Of a stretch of 64,000 nucleotides of DNA, positions 34,433 through 42,350 are shown piece after piece. This DNA comes from Saccharomonospora amisosensis. GTDB taxonomy: Bacteria; Actinomycetota; Actinomycetes; Mycobacteriales; Pseudonocardiaceae. The stretch's first letter is position 1. The number at the start of each line of letters is the position of its first letter. Under the pieces are notes generated by a model, which made no database searches, was not told the origin of the DNA, and saw only the letters and a program-made list of their open reading frames with translations. The stretch is taken from NCBI RefSeq assembly GCF_011761185.1, contig NZ_JAAOYM010000002.1:310001-374000 (forward strand). Reading direction: 5' to 3'. Both the position numbers and the translations under genes were made by a program.

Positions 34433-34462
34433 TTTATAGGCAGCCTGGAGGCTGCATGTCAA
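34433..34462 (-). promoter_or_regulatory. Promoter of the ArsR-SRPBCC gene
   Basis: On the minus strand TTGACA (34462-34457) and TATAAA (34438-34433) are separated by 18 bp, close to the primary sigma consensus. Operator 2 fills the spacer. Confidence 0.75.
34440..34455. promoter_or_regulatory. ArsR-SRPBCC operator 2
   Basis: GCAGCC-TGGA-GGCTGC is the same 6-4-6 inverted repeat as at 34412. It lies between the -35 and -10, so binding would block polymerase. The two copies are 28 bp apart. Confidence 0.75.
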
Positions 34463-34555
34463 GGGTGCTGCCGAGCCGGTTGACGTGGCAGGATGCCGCC
34501 CGTCCGTCGAAGGGCAGCGACGACCATGAGCGAAGACCGTGGAGAGCAGGATGAA

Positions 34556-34822
34556 ATGGCGACACACGAGGAGACCCTCGCCCAACTCGAACAGGGCTCG
34601 CAGAACTGCGAGAACATCCACGGTGTCATTCAGAACGCGCTGCAGTTGGCCACGAACCTGTCCGAGTTGGTGCAGAACAGTCTGGGAGGCACGACCGCGT
34701 ACGACGAGGTCGGCGGCTACTGCGAGAGCGTTACGAACCAACTCGCGCTGTCCGCGCAGACCGTCGAGCAGACCAAACACGCCATCGACAACCTGATGGT
34801 CCGCTTCCACGGCGCACCCTGA
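34556..34822 (+). CDS. Small helical (WXG100-like) protein upstream of pglW
   Basis: This protein of about 88 aa is predicted almost wholly helical (EETLAQLEQGSQNCENIHGVI..., TVEQTKHAIDNLMVRF), resembling a WXG100-like hairpin but without the W-x-G turn. ATG 34556 has AGGA nearby; ATG 34526 would add ten residues. It ends 57 nt before pglW in the same direction. A link to BREX or to the toxin genes further on is possible but unproven. Confidence 0.5.
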   Translation: MATHEETLAQLEQGSQNCENIHGVIQNALQLATNLSELVQNSLGGTTAYDEVGGYCESVTNQLALSAQTVEQTKHAIDNLMVRFHGAP

Positions 34823-34879
34823 ACCTGCCCACGCCCGGTAGGATCGGGCTCGCCGCACGGGGACAAGGTCGAGGAAGAG

Positions 34880-37800
34880 GTGGGCGCGTTGGCCAGCGGT
34901 GGGAAGTCGGCGCCGAAGCCCAAACCGCCGCCCGCTCTCCAGCGGTGGTTCCAGGAGCGGACCTCGCCGTATCCGTGGGAGCAGGACGGCCTCGACCATG
35001 TGAAAGACCTGATGCCGCAGGCCGAGCCGTATCGGGCCTGGGCCACGTTCTCCTTCACTGCCGCTTCCGGCCGCGTCAACGAATGCGATCTGCTGATCGC
35101 CGTGCCGGGCGGGCTGTACCTGGTCGAGCTGAAGGGCCACCCCGGCAGGGTGGTGAACAACGGGAACACCTGGAGCTTCTTCAAGGACGGCTCGCGGCGC
35201 GAGCGGATTCTTCGCAACCCGCTGCACCTGACCGACCTGAAGTGCAAGGAGCTGAAGAGCCGGCTGGAGTGGGCGGCCAAGCAGTTGCGCATCACCCAGC
35301 GCGTTCCCCGGGTCGAGCCCGCGATCTTCCTGTCCGCTCCTGACCTGCGGTCGGAGTTGGACGAGGTGCAAAGCACCCGGGTGTACGGCAGGGATGGGGT
35401 GCCCCATGGCTTGCCGTGGATCTGGCGCGACCTGCTCGCCAAGCCCCCGCAGCGCGAGCACCAGCGGGTAAGCCCGGAGTTCTCCCGGCATGTGCTGCCG
35501 AAGCTGCTGGAGAAGATCGGCATCAGCGTCTCCACGGCACATCTGCGTTTCGGCGACGACTGGACGCTGTCCGGCGAAGCGCTCGACGCGGGGCCGACGT
35601 GGGAAGACCGTCTCGCCGAACACAAGGGTCTGGTTCCGCAGGAGGGCCGGGTCCGGATCTATCTCACCGAGCGGCAGGCGAGCGACGAGCGCAGGCAGTC
35701 GGTGGACCGGGCCGCCCGGCGTGAGTACCAGGTGCTGCAGGGCATCAACCACCGCGGGATCGCGCAGGCCGTGCAGATCCGGGAGCACCAGGCAGGGCCC
35801 GCGATCCTGTTCCAGCACAAGAGCAGTGACCTGCGACTGGACTCCTACCTGGACCTGCACGGCGATCGGCTCAGCTTGCAGACGCGGCTCGACCTGGTCC
35901 GCCAGCTCGCCGAGGCGGTGCAGTACGCGCACCAGCGCGCGCTCTACCACCGGGCGCTGGCGGCCCGCTCGGTCTACGTGTCGGCGAAGCACGACGGCTC
36001 CCAACCCGTGCTGCGGATCATCGACTGGCAGGCCGCCGCGCGAGACTTCGACACCACCGGGTTCTCCTCCATCGGCAACACATCGCTGACCGGCGAGCAT
36101 CTGGCGGGCGCCGCCGAGGTGTATCTGGCACCGGAGTTCGACACGCCCTACGCCGACCCGGTGGACCTCGACATCTTCGGGTTGGGCGCGCTCGCGTATC
36201 TGTTGCTCACGGGGCAGCCGCCCGCCACTCAGCGCAGCGGGCTCATCGAACGGCTCGCCGAGAACAAGGGCCTGCACCCGTACGCGGTGTCGGACGGCAT
36301 CTCCGACGCGCTCGACGCGCTGGTGTTCGACGCCACCCGCACCGACCTCGCGCAACGGCTGGACTCCGCCGACGCGTTCCTCAAGCGGCTCGGCAGCGCG
36401 GAGTGGCAGTCGGTGCCGAGCGCGGCCACGCGGACCGTGGACCCGCTGGAGGCGACCACGGGCGAGATCGTCGACGGCGACTGGGTGGTGGAGCGCGTGC
36501 TGGGCACGGGAGCCACCGCCCGCGCGCTGCTGGTCTCACGCACGCAGGAGGACGAGGACGGCACCGCGCAAACCGAGCGCCGGGTGCTGAAGATCGCGCT
36601 GGATGAGAACAAGGCCGCGCGGCTGCAGGCAGAGGCGCGGGCGCTGGAGGTGGCGGACGGCGGCGTGGTTGTGCGGCTGCTCGACGGCCCGCGCGAGCTG
36701 GGTGGGCGCACCGTGCTCGATCTGGAGTACGCGGGCGGGCAGGACCCGGACGGTCGCACGCTCGGCGAATTGCTGCGCGCCGAAGGCAGGCTGAGCTACC
36801 ACTACCTGGAGCGGTTCGGCCGGGACCTGTTCACCGCGCTGGATCAGCTTGCGGGCAAGGGAGTTCGGCACCGCGATCTGAAGCCGGACAACTTCGGTGT
36901 CTACCGCAGGGCCGACCGCTCCACACAGCTGATGCTGTTCGACTTCTCGCTGGCCGACGCCTCGGACCGCGACGTGAAGGCGGGCACGCGGGGTTATCTC
37001 GACCCGTTCCTGGACACCGCTCGCCGCCCCGGCTACGACGACCACGCGGAGCGGTACGCGGCAGCGGTGACGCTGCACGAGATGGCGTCGGGGCAGCGGC
37101 CGGTGTGGGGCGACGGGATGACCGACCCGCGCACCACCACCGACGAGGTACCGGCGATTGCCGCCGACCTGTTCGAACCCGCGCTGCGCGATGAGTTGAC
37201 CGCCTTCTTCCTGCGCGCGTTCCACCGGGATGTGGATCGCCGGTTCGACACCTTCCGGCAGATGGAGGACGCCTGGCGGGCCGTGTTCATCTCGGCCGAT
37301 GCGGCGGCGCCGGTCACCACGCCCGGCACGGTTGGGTTGGAGGAGTCCTCCCTTGAGGAGACCCGTGACGCGCATGCCGCGGCCGCGAAACTCGACACGC
37401 AGTTGGAGGCTGCCGGTCTGACGCCTCGCGCGGTGTCGGTGGCGCACTCCTTCGGCGCCACGACGGTCGGTGAACTGCTCGACGTGCAGCTCTACGAGAT
37501 CGCCAAGGCGCGCGGCGCGGGCGCGGTGGTGCGCAAGGAGCTCAACCGCAGGCACAAGCAGTGGAGCCAGGCACTGCTGACGCCCGGCGAGGACCGGGGT
37601 CGCGCCGCGACTCCCACCGAGGGCCAGCTCACCATCGACGATATGGCCGCGCTGCTGGCCCCCAAGTCCGCGCGGCGTGGTTCGAAGCGCGCCGATGTCG
37701 TGCGGCTGGTGCTGGGCCTGCCGAACGGTGACGGCCTGCCGCATACCTGGCCGACCCAGTCGGAGGTGGCGCAGCGGCTGGACATCACGCAGGCCACCGT

Positions 37801-39247
37801 GTCGAACCACTACCGCGCGGCGGTGAAGGAATGGGCGGCCATGCCGTGGCTGGCCGACGTGCGCGACGAGCTGGTGGAACTGCTCGGCGAGGCAGGCCGG
37901 GTGATGACCGCGCACGAACTGGCCGCCGCGCTACGTGCCCGGCACGGCGTGGCCAGGGACGACTCCGCGCAGCGCACGGCCGCGCGAGCGGTCGCGATCG
38001 TGCGGGCCGCGGTGGAAACCGAGGTCTGGACCGGATTGCAGGCCAAGGAGCCCGACGACGAGCCTCGGCTGGTTGCGGCGCGGAGGGGCAGGCAGGTGCT
38101 GGTCGCGTTGGAGTCGATGCCCGGCTCCAACGATCCGAGTGCTCCCGAGCTGGCCGACTACGCGGTGGCGCTGGGTGCGCGCGCCGACGAACTGGTTGCC
38201 GAGGAGCCGCTGCCCGGCCGGGGCGTGGTGGTTCGCGAGCTGCGGGCTGTGCCCGCGCCGGAGGGTTTGCCGTCGCTGGCGGACACGCGGCTGGTGGAGC
38301 TTGCCGCGGAGTTGTCGGCGCGGGCCGCCGTGTCACCTCGGCTGGAGCTCTATCCCACGGAGTTGGAGCTGGTGCGCGCGTTGCGGATCTCGCAGGCGGG
38401 TGCCGGGGTGCGCCGCGAGCCCGGTGTCACCATGGAGGACCTGCTGGCCAAGGTGCGGGCGCGGTTCCCCGCTGTGGTGCTGGACGAGGATCTGACCCAC
38501 GTGCGGTTGGAGGAGGCGCTGCGCGCGGCGGGCTTCCCGCTGGAGTACGACACCGCGACCAGGCGGTTCCGTGCGCGGGCGCCGGAGTTGTCGCGGGTGG
38601 CGACGTCGTCGAGCACCGCCATGAGCGGGCACGGCAGGCTGCGTGCTGCCGGTCTGGACCCGCGCGATGTGTTGGCGGCGAAGCTGACCTCGGCGGTGGA
38701 GCGCGGCGGGTTCCTGGCACTGACGTTGCGGGGTATCTACCTGCCGGGGGCGGCGGAGGCGCTCGCGGCGAGCTACCCGTTGCAGTCGGTGAACGTGGAC
38801 CGCGAGTTCCTGTCGGTTTTCCGGGCGCTGGCCACCGAGCGTGGGCAGGACTGGGACAAGGTGCGCAAGCTGGATGCCCGCTACAGCGAGACGGGGGAGC
38901 CGTCGCGGGGCCTGGCCGCCTACGCGCGGGACGCGTGGAACCGGGTGCAGCAACGGCTGCTCGACCTCGCCGAGGGGAAGCAGACCATCCTGTTCCTGCA
39001 CCACGCGAGCCTGCTCGGCCGCTACTACGACCAGGGCGGCCACCAGCTGTTGACGGGTCTGCAGAACGCGGCGAGGCGATCCGACGAGGTGCCGCACGGG
39101 CTGTGGCTGCTGTGCCCGGCGGACTCGGCGCTGGAGACCCCGCAGCTCGACCAGCGCATCGTGGAGGTGCTGACCGACTCCGAACGCGTGGTGCTGGACC
39201 GGCAGTTCCTCGCCACACTGCGCGGCGAAGCGGGCAACGTAGCTTGA
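34880..39247 (+). CDS. pglW: BREX-2 serine/threonine kinase PglW
   Basis: This 1455-aa protein has an N-terminal NERD nuclease-related domain (CDLLIAVPGGLYLVELKGHPG, about residues 65-90). A first kinase-like domain (about 250-500) has ALYHRALAARSVYVS, lacking the catalytic Asp of HRD. A second kinase domain (about 530-790) has a glycine loop (VLGTGATARALL), VRHRDLKPDNFGVYR (about 662-676) and LFDFSLAD in place of DFG. A C-terminal half carries an HTH (SEVAQRLDITQATVSNHYR). PglW in Streptomyces autophosphorylates and is required for phage-growth limitation. GTG 34880 follows GAGGAAGA; TAGGAT at 34839-34844 may be its -10. It overlaps the next gene by 4 nt. Confidence 0.93.
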   Translation: MGALASGGKSAPKPKPPPALQRWFQERTSPYPWEQDGLDHVKDLMPQAEPYRAWATFSFTAASGRVNECDLLIAVPGGLYLVELKGHPGRVVNNGNTWSFFKDGSRRERILRNPLHLTDLKCKELKSRLEWAAKQLRITQRVPRVEPAIFLSAPDLRSELDEVQSTRVYGRDGVPHGLPWIWRDLLAKPPQREHQRVSPEFSRHVLPKLLEKIGISVSTAHLRFGDDWTLSGEALDAGPTWEDRLAEHKGLVPQEGRVRIYLTERQASDERRQSVDRAARREYQVLQGINHRGIAQAVQIREHQAGPAILFQHKSSDLRLDSYLDLHGDRLSLQTRLDLVRQLAEAVQYAHQRALYHRALAARSVYVSAKHDGSQPVLRIIDWQAAARDFDTTGFSSIGNTSLTGEHLAGAAEVYLAPEFDTPYADPVDLDIFGLGALAYLLLTGQPPATQRSGLIERLAENKGLHPYAVSDGISDALDALVFDATRTDLAQRLDSADAFLKRLGSAEWQSVPSAATRTVDPLEATTGEIVDGDWVVERVLGTGATARALLVSRTQEDEDGTAQTERRVLKIALDENKAARLQAEARALEVADGGVVVRLLDGPRELGGRTVLDLEYAGGQDPDGRTLGELLRAEGRLSYHYLERFGRDLFTALDQLAGKGVRHRDLKPDNFGVYRRADRSTQLMLFDFSLADASDRDVKAGTRGYLDPFLDTARRPGYDDHAERYAAAVTLHEMASGQRPVWGDGMTDPRTTTDEVPAIAADLFEPALRDELTAFFLRAFHRDVDRRFDTFRQMEDAWRAVFISADAAAPVTTPGTVGLEESSLEETRDAHAAAAKLDTQLEAAGLTPRAVSVAHSFGATTVGELLDVQLYEIAKARGAGAVVRKELNRRHKQWSQALLTPGEDRGRAATPTEGQLTIDDMAALLAPKSARRGSKRADVVRLVLGLPNGDGLPHTWPTQSEVAQRLDITQATVSNHYRAAVKEWAAMPWLADVRDELVELLGEAGRVMTAHELAAALRARHGVARDDSAQRTAARAVAIVRAAVETEVWTGLQAKEPDDEPRLVAARRGRQVLVALESMPGSNDPSAPELADYAVALGARADELVAEEPLPGRGVVVRELRAVPAPEGLPSLADTRLVELAAELSARAAVSPRLELYPTELELVRALRISQAGAGVRREPGVTMEDLLAKVRARFPAVVLDEDLTHVRLEEALRAAGFPLEYDTATRRFRARAPELSRVATSSSTAMSGHGRLRAAGLDPRDVLAAKLTSAVERGGFLALTLRGIYLPGAAEALAASYPLQSVNVDREFLSVFRALATERGQDWDKVRKLDARYSETGEPSRGLAAYARDAWNRVQQRLLDLAEGKQTILFLHHASLLGRYYDQGGHQLLTGLQNAARRSDEVPHGLWLLCPADSALETPQLDQRIVEVLTDSERVVLDRQFLATLRGEAGNVA

Positions 39248-39636
39248 ACTACCACGCCGCTGTTCCGGTCGGGCACGATCAGGGATACGACCTTGAGCTG
39301 ACCGCAGCCGCCGATGTCGATGAGCTAATTCGGCTGCTCAGCCTGGACGACGCGGGCGCGGCCAGTATCCAGCGCACCGAGGTCGACCCGGTGCTCGACG
39401 TGCAGGTACACGACAGGTTCGGATACCTGATGTACGTGGGTGACCAGATGTACGGCTACAGCGTGGGTGACCCGGATTCGCCCGACCTCGCCGACTTATC
39501 GGAGGTCGGGTTTCCGGCGGGCACAGGTGTGCCGTTGGAGCGGTTTCGTGCCGCGCTGGTCGAGTTCATTACGAAGGACGGAGCGCTGCCGTCCGTGGTT
39601 GAGTGGCGTCCGGTGGAGCAATTCGCGGGCGATTGA
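39244..39636 (+). CDS. Imm1-family immunity-like protein, coupled to pglW
   Basis: This 130-aa protein matches the pattern of actinobacterial Imm1 proteins: an early DVDELIRLL helix, a central RFGYLMYVGDQMYGYSVGD sheet and the C-terminal PLERFRAALVEFITKDGALPSVVEW. Imm1 proteins normally neutralise polymorphic toxins. The only start is TTG 39244, which overlaps the pglW stop (TTGA), so translation is coupled to pglW. No cognate toxin is adjacent. Confidence 0.65.
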   Translation: MNYHAAVPVGHDQGYDLELTAAADVDELIRLLSLDDAGAASIQRTEVDPVLDVQVHDRFGYLMYVGDQMYGYSVGDPDSPDLADLSEVGFPAGTGVPLERFRAALVEFITKDGALPSVVEWRPVEQFAGD

Positions 39637-39710
39637 GCGTGATGGGTCCGCCCGCTGAGCCCTAGCGAAAAGCACCTGCTTCGCCGCCACCGTTCGGCAA
39701 CCATGGGTGG

Positions 39711-40361
39711 ATGCTGGTCGACCACTTCCCGCCGCTCGGATTGCTGTTGCGCACGCCGCGCCTGGAGTTGCGAATCCCAACGGGCGAGGCGCTGGCCGAC
39801 TTGGCCGACCTCGCGGTGGACGGTATTCACCCGCCCGAGACCATGCCGTTCGTCTTTCCCTGGACCGACCAGCCTCCCGCCGAATTGGCACGTGATGTCC
39901 TTCGGCATCACTGGCGGCACCTGGCCAACTGGACGCCGCAGAACTGGTCGCTGTTGCTCGCCGTGTTCCGCGACGGCACGGTGGTGGGGCAGCAGGCGCT
40001 CAGCGGCCGGGAGTTCGCCACCAGCCGCGAGGTGACTACCGGCTCCTGGCTGGGGCAGCGGTATCAAGGCCAGGGCATCGGCACCGAGATGCGCGCGGCC
40101 GCGCTGCACCTGGCCTTCGCCGGGCTCGGGGCTGAAGCGGCGATCTCGGGCGCGTTCACCGACAACCCGGCATCGTTGGCGGTGTCGCGCAAGCTCGGTT
40201 ACCAGCCGGACGGCATCAGCAGGCACGCCGTGCGCGGAGAACTGGCCATCGAGCAGCGAATGCGTTTGAGCCGGCAGAACTGGGAGCGCCACCGAAGCAT
40301 CGACGTAACCATCGAAGGCTTGGAGCCGTGCCTGCCGCTGTTCGGGCTCGACGACGGGTGA
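39711..40361 (+). CDS. GNAT-family N-acetyltransferase (RimJ/RimL-like)
   Basis: This 216-aa GNAT protein has TPRLELRIPT at the N-terminus, LAVFRDGTVVGQQALSGREF as the central strands, the acetyl-CoA loop LGQRYQGQGIGTEMRAAAL (motif A, R/Q-G-x-G) and NPASLAVSRKLGYQPDG (motif B). The RimJ/RimL type acetylates protein N-termini or small molecules; the substrate is unknown. It is the second gene of the accessory island after pglW. Confidence 0.88.
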   Translation: MLVDHFPPLGLLLRTPRLELRIPTGEALADLADLAVDGIHPPETMPFVFPWTDQPPAELARDVLRHHWRHLANWTPQNWSLLLAVFRDGTVVGQQALSGREFATSREVTTGSWLGQRYQGQGIGTEMRAAALHLAFAGLGAEAAISGAFTDNPASLAVSRKLGYQPDGISRHAVRGELAIEQRMRLSRQNWERHRSIDVTIEGLEPCLPLFGLDDG

Positions 40362-40434
40362 GGTAGCCACTGCAGCAGTGAATCGTCTTCGCATTGTTAC
40401 TGGCTGATCGACAACAGCAAGATAGGTTGCTGCC

Positions 40435-41316
40435 GTGGCGCGGCAACGCGAGTATGGCGAAATCCCCGGCTACCCGGAAGGTACCGAGTTCACCAATCGC
40501 AAGGAGTTGGCTGACGCGGGCGTTCACCGCCCGTTGCAGGGAGGCATCTCCGGCGGTAAAGATGGTGCCGACTCGATCGCCGTCTCCGGCGGTTATCCAG
40601 ATGATGAAGACTTCGGCAACGAGATCATCTACACCGGTCAGGGCGGACGCGATCCCGCTACGGGCAAGCAAGTAAGAGACCAGGAACTCGTACTCGGGAA
40701 TATTGGCCTCGTCCGTAGCCGGTTGGACAACCGACTTGTCCGTGTTATTCGTGGGGCACACAAAGGCGGTAAACACGCACCCGAGCGGGGCTACCGCTAT
40801 GACGGACTCTTCTGGGTAGATGACTATTGGCACGACATTGGTCGCGATGGCTACCGGATCTGGAGATTCCGGCTTGTCAAGCTCGTGCCAGACAGCGACT
40901 CGGCGAGGCGGTCAGTTCCAGCTTCGACCCGTCGCACTGAATCCGTGAGCTCACGGATCGTGCGAGATCGAACAGTCGCCGAGCAGGTCAAAGCTTGGCA
41001 CAACTCTGCTTGCCAAGTCTGTGGCACTTGCTTGCAGACAGTTGCGGGACCCTATGCGGAAGGCGCTCACATTCAAGGGTTGGGTCGGCCGCACAACGGT
41101 CCCGATGATGAGAGCAACATGCTGTGCTTGTGCCCGAACCATCATGTTCTTTTCGACTCCGGCGCAATTCACATCGACGATGACTTCGTGGTCTGGGACT
41201 CGATCGAGCAAACCAGGATCGGGCCGTTGCGAAGGGTCAGTGAACACCGCATCGGGCTGGATTTCCTGCGCTACCACCGGCAGCACTATGCCAGCCCGCA
41301 AGACCGCGCGTCTTGA
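40435..41316 (+). CDS. SRA (YDG)-HNH endonuclease, candidate modified-DNA-dependent (type IV) restriction enzyme
   Basis: This 293-aa protein has an N-terminal SRA/YDG domain (GEIPGYPEGTEFTNRKELADAGVHR at the start; the signature GYRYDGLFWVDDYW near residue 120), then an HNH nuclease domain with the zinc CxxC pairs (CQVCG, LCLCPNHH) and core GAHIQGLGRPHNGPDDESN. SRA domains flip out 5-methyl- or hydroxymethylcytosine, and SRA-HNH proteins cut such DNA. It is nested between pglW and pglX, paralleling modification-dependent nucleases inside type I BREX loci. BREX-2 methylates adenine, so the two could coexist. GTG 40435 has only a weak ribosome site. Confidence 0.88.
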   Translation: MARQREYGEIPGYPEGTEFTNRKELADAGVHRPLQGGISGGKDGADSIAVSGGYPDDEDFGNEIIYTGQGGRDPATGKQVRDQELVLGNIGLVRSRLDNRLVRVIRGAHKGGKHAPERGYRYDGLFWVDDYWHDIGRDGYRIWRFRLVKLVPDSDSARRSVPASTRRTESVSSRIVRDRTVAEQVKAWHNSACQVCGTCLQTVAGPYAEGAHIQGLGRPHNGPDDESNMLCLCPNHHVLFDSGAIHIDDDFVVWDSIEQTRIGPLRRVSEHRIGLDFLRYHRQHYASPQDRAS

Positions 41317-41338
41317 ACAACGCCACCGACGCGTATCG

Positions 41339-41602
41339 CTATGCCGCGTGCCCTGGCAGGCCGTAGGCTCGCGCCACAGCCGACTCCACTTCAGTACAGT
41401 CCACTTCGGCCTCCTCCGCGACGGTGAAGCCCAATTCCAGCAGCAGGAAGCCGATGGCTCGAAGGGCCGGGATGCTGTCCGCAAGCCCGGCGTCCTTGCG
41501 TTCGTAGAGCCCTTCGGTCTCGCTGTCGATTGCTCGCGCGATGCGCAGCAGCGCCGCCTGGATGTCCTGGTGTGCTGGTGGGTGCAGCACGGTGGGTTTC
41601 AC
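41339..41602 (-). CDS. Small helical protein, third gene of a minus-strand trio
   Basis: This 87-aa protein is mainly helical (DIQAALLRIARAIDSETEGLYERKDAG, RAIGFLLLELGF, EVESAVARAYGLPG). GTG 41602 overlaps the upstream stop (GTGA) and has GGGGGAC before it. Unknown function; it travels with the next two genes. Confidence 0.55.
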   Translation of the reverse strand: MKPTVLHPPAHQDIQAALLRIARAIDSETEGLYERKDAGLADSIPALRAIGFLLLELGFTVAEEAEVDCTEVESAVARAYGLPGHAA

Positions 41603-41967
41603 GCGAAGTCCCCCTGGGCGGGTGCGGGGTAGGCCAGCATTCGGCGGGAGAGCCGCCGCAGGTCCAGCCCGGCGGCACGAATGGCCGTGGTGTCGCCTGG
41701 TGCGGCTTCTTCCAGATGCGCGAGCGAGCCGATGGCTTCGTGGATCGCCGACCACAGCAAGGTGTCGTAGTCGGCGACGGCCGGCGTGTACCATGTGGAC
41801 GGTCGGCAGGTTTCGAGGATGCCGCGGCCGGTGTCGTGCAGGTACTCCAGACTGCCGCTCGTGAGCCTGCACATCTCGGCGAGCACGTCGTCCAGCGCGT
41901 GCCATTGTGACCTGGTGAGAATGGTGTGGGTGGTGCCGAGTCCGGTGCTCGGTCGGGGGTCGTTCAT
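41599..41967 (-). CDS. Conserved hypothetical helical protein
   Basis: This 122-aa, all-helical protein contains WHALDDVLAEMCRLTSGSLEYLHD and LLWSAIHEAIGSLAHLEEA. It is joined by 4-nt overlaps to the genes on both sides (ATGA upstream, GTGA downstream). Such proteins commonly accompany WhiJ/Scr1-type regulators in actinomycetes. Function unknown. Confidence 0.6.
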   Translation of the reverse strand: MNDPRPSTGLGTTHTILTRSQWHALDDVLAEMCRLTSGSLEYLHDTGRGILETCRPSTWYTPAVADYDTLLWSAIHEAIGSLAHLEEAAPGDTTAIRAAGLDLRRLSRRMLAYPAPAQGDFA

Positions 41968-42212
41968 GCGTTCTCCGGCAGCGGTGGGATTTCCTCGGGT
42001 GGGAAGCCGTCACGGACGCGCCATTCGTGGTCGCAGCGCCAGCAGGTGGGGGCGTAGCAGCAGCCGCTGAGTTCGACGAAGTCCCGCTCTCGTGGCGTGA
42101 CTTCCGCCCCGCACAGCGCGGTGAACACCACTCCGGGGTGCGGGATCGCTGTTGTGCCGGTGTCGTAGGCATGCCGTCGCCCGTTTGCCTGCTGCCACCG
42201 GAACCTGGTCAT
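41964..42212 (-). CDS. Small zinc-finger-like protein
   Basis: This 82-aa protein has several Cys/His pairs (FTALCGAEV, SGCCYAPTCWRCDHEW) consistent with one zinc site. ATG 42212 is preferred over the upstream ATG 42233 because homology begins at MTRFRWQQANGRRHAYD. It leads the three-gene minus-strand operon, divergent from the Scr1/WhiJ-type regulator at 42351. Confidence 0.65.
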   Translation of the reverse strand: MTRFRWQQANGRRHAYDTGTTAIPHPGVVFTALCGAEVTPRERDFVELSGCCYAPTCWRCDHEWRVRDGFPPEEIPPLPENA

Positions 42213-42336
42213 CTCGTGCCCCCGCGAGATCATGGCTGCCGACGCGACCCTCGCGTCCTGGGAAAACGCTCTCTGTCTACGCCGCGTAGCCGCAATGTCC
42301 CGATCGAGTGACTGATACCAAGGGGGCCCGGATCGC

Positions 42337-42342
42337 TACTAT
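42337..42342 (+). promoter_or_regulatory. Candidate -10 of the Scr1/WhiJ-type regulator
   Basis: TACTAT ends 8 nt before the ATG at 42351, and no ribosome site precedes that ATG. The transcript may be leaderless. No clear -35 is seen. Confidence 0.4.
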
Positions 42343-42350
42343 CCCCCTTC

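Noticed and set aside
33611-36355. 914-codon minus-strand open frame running through the first third of pglW
   Set aside because: Only its last 260 codons (33611-34393) look like protein. The rest is antisense to pglW and reflects GC-rich codon bias.
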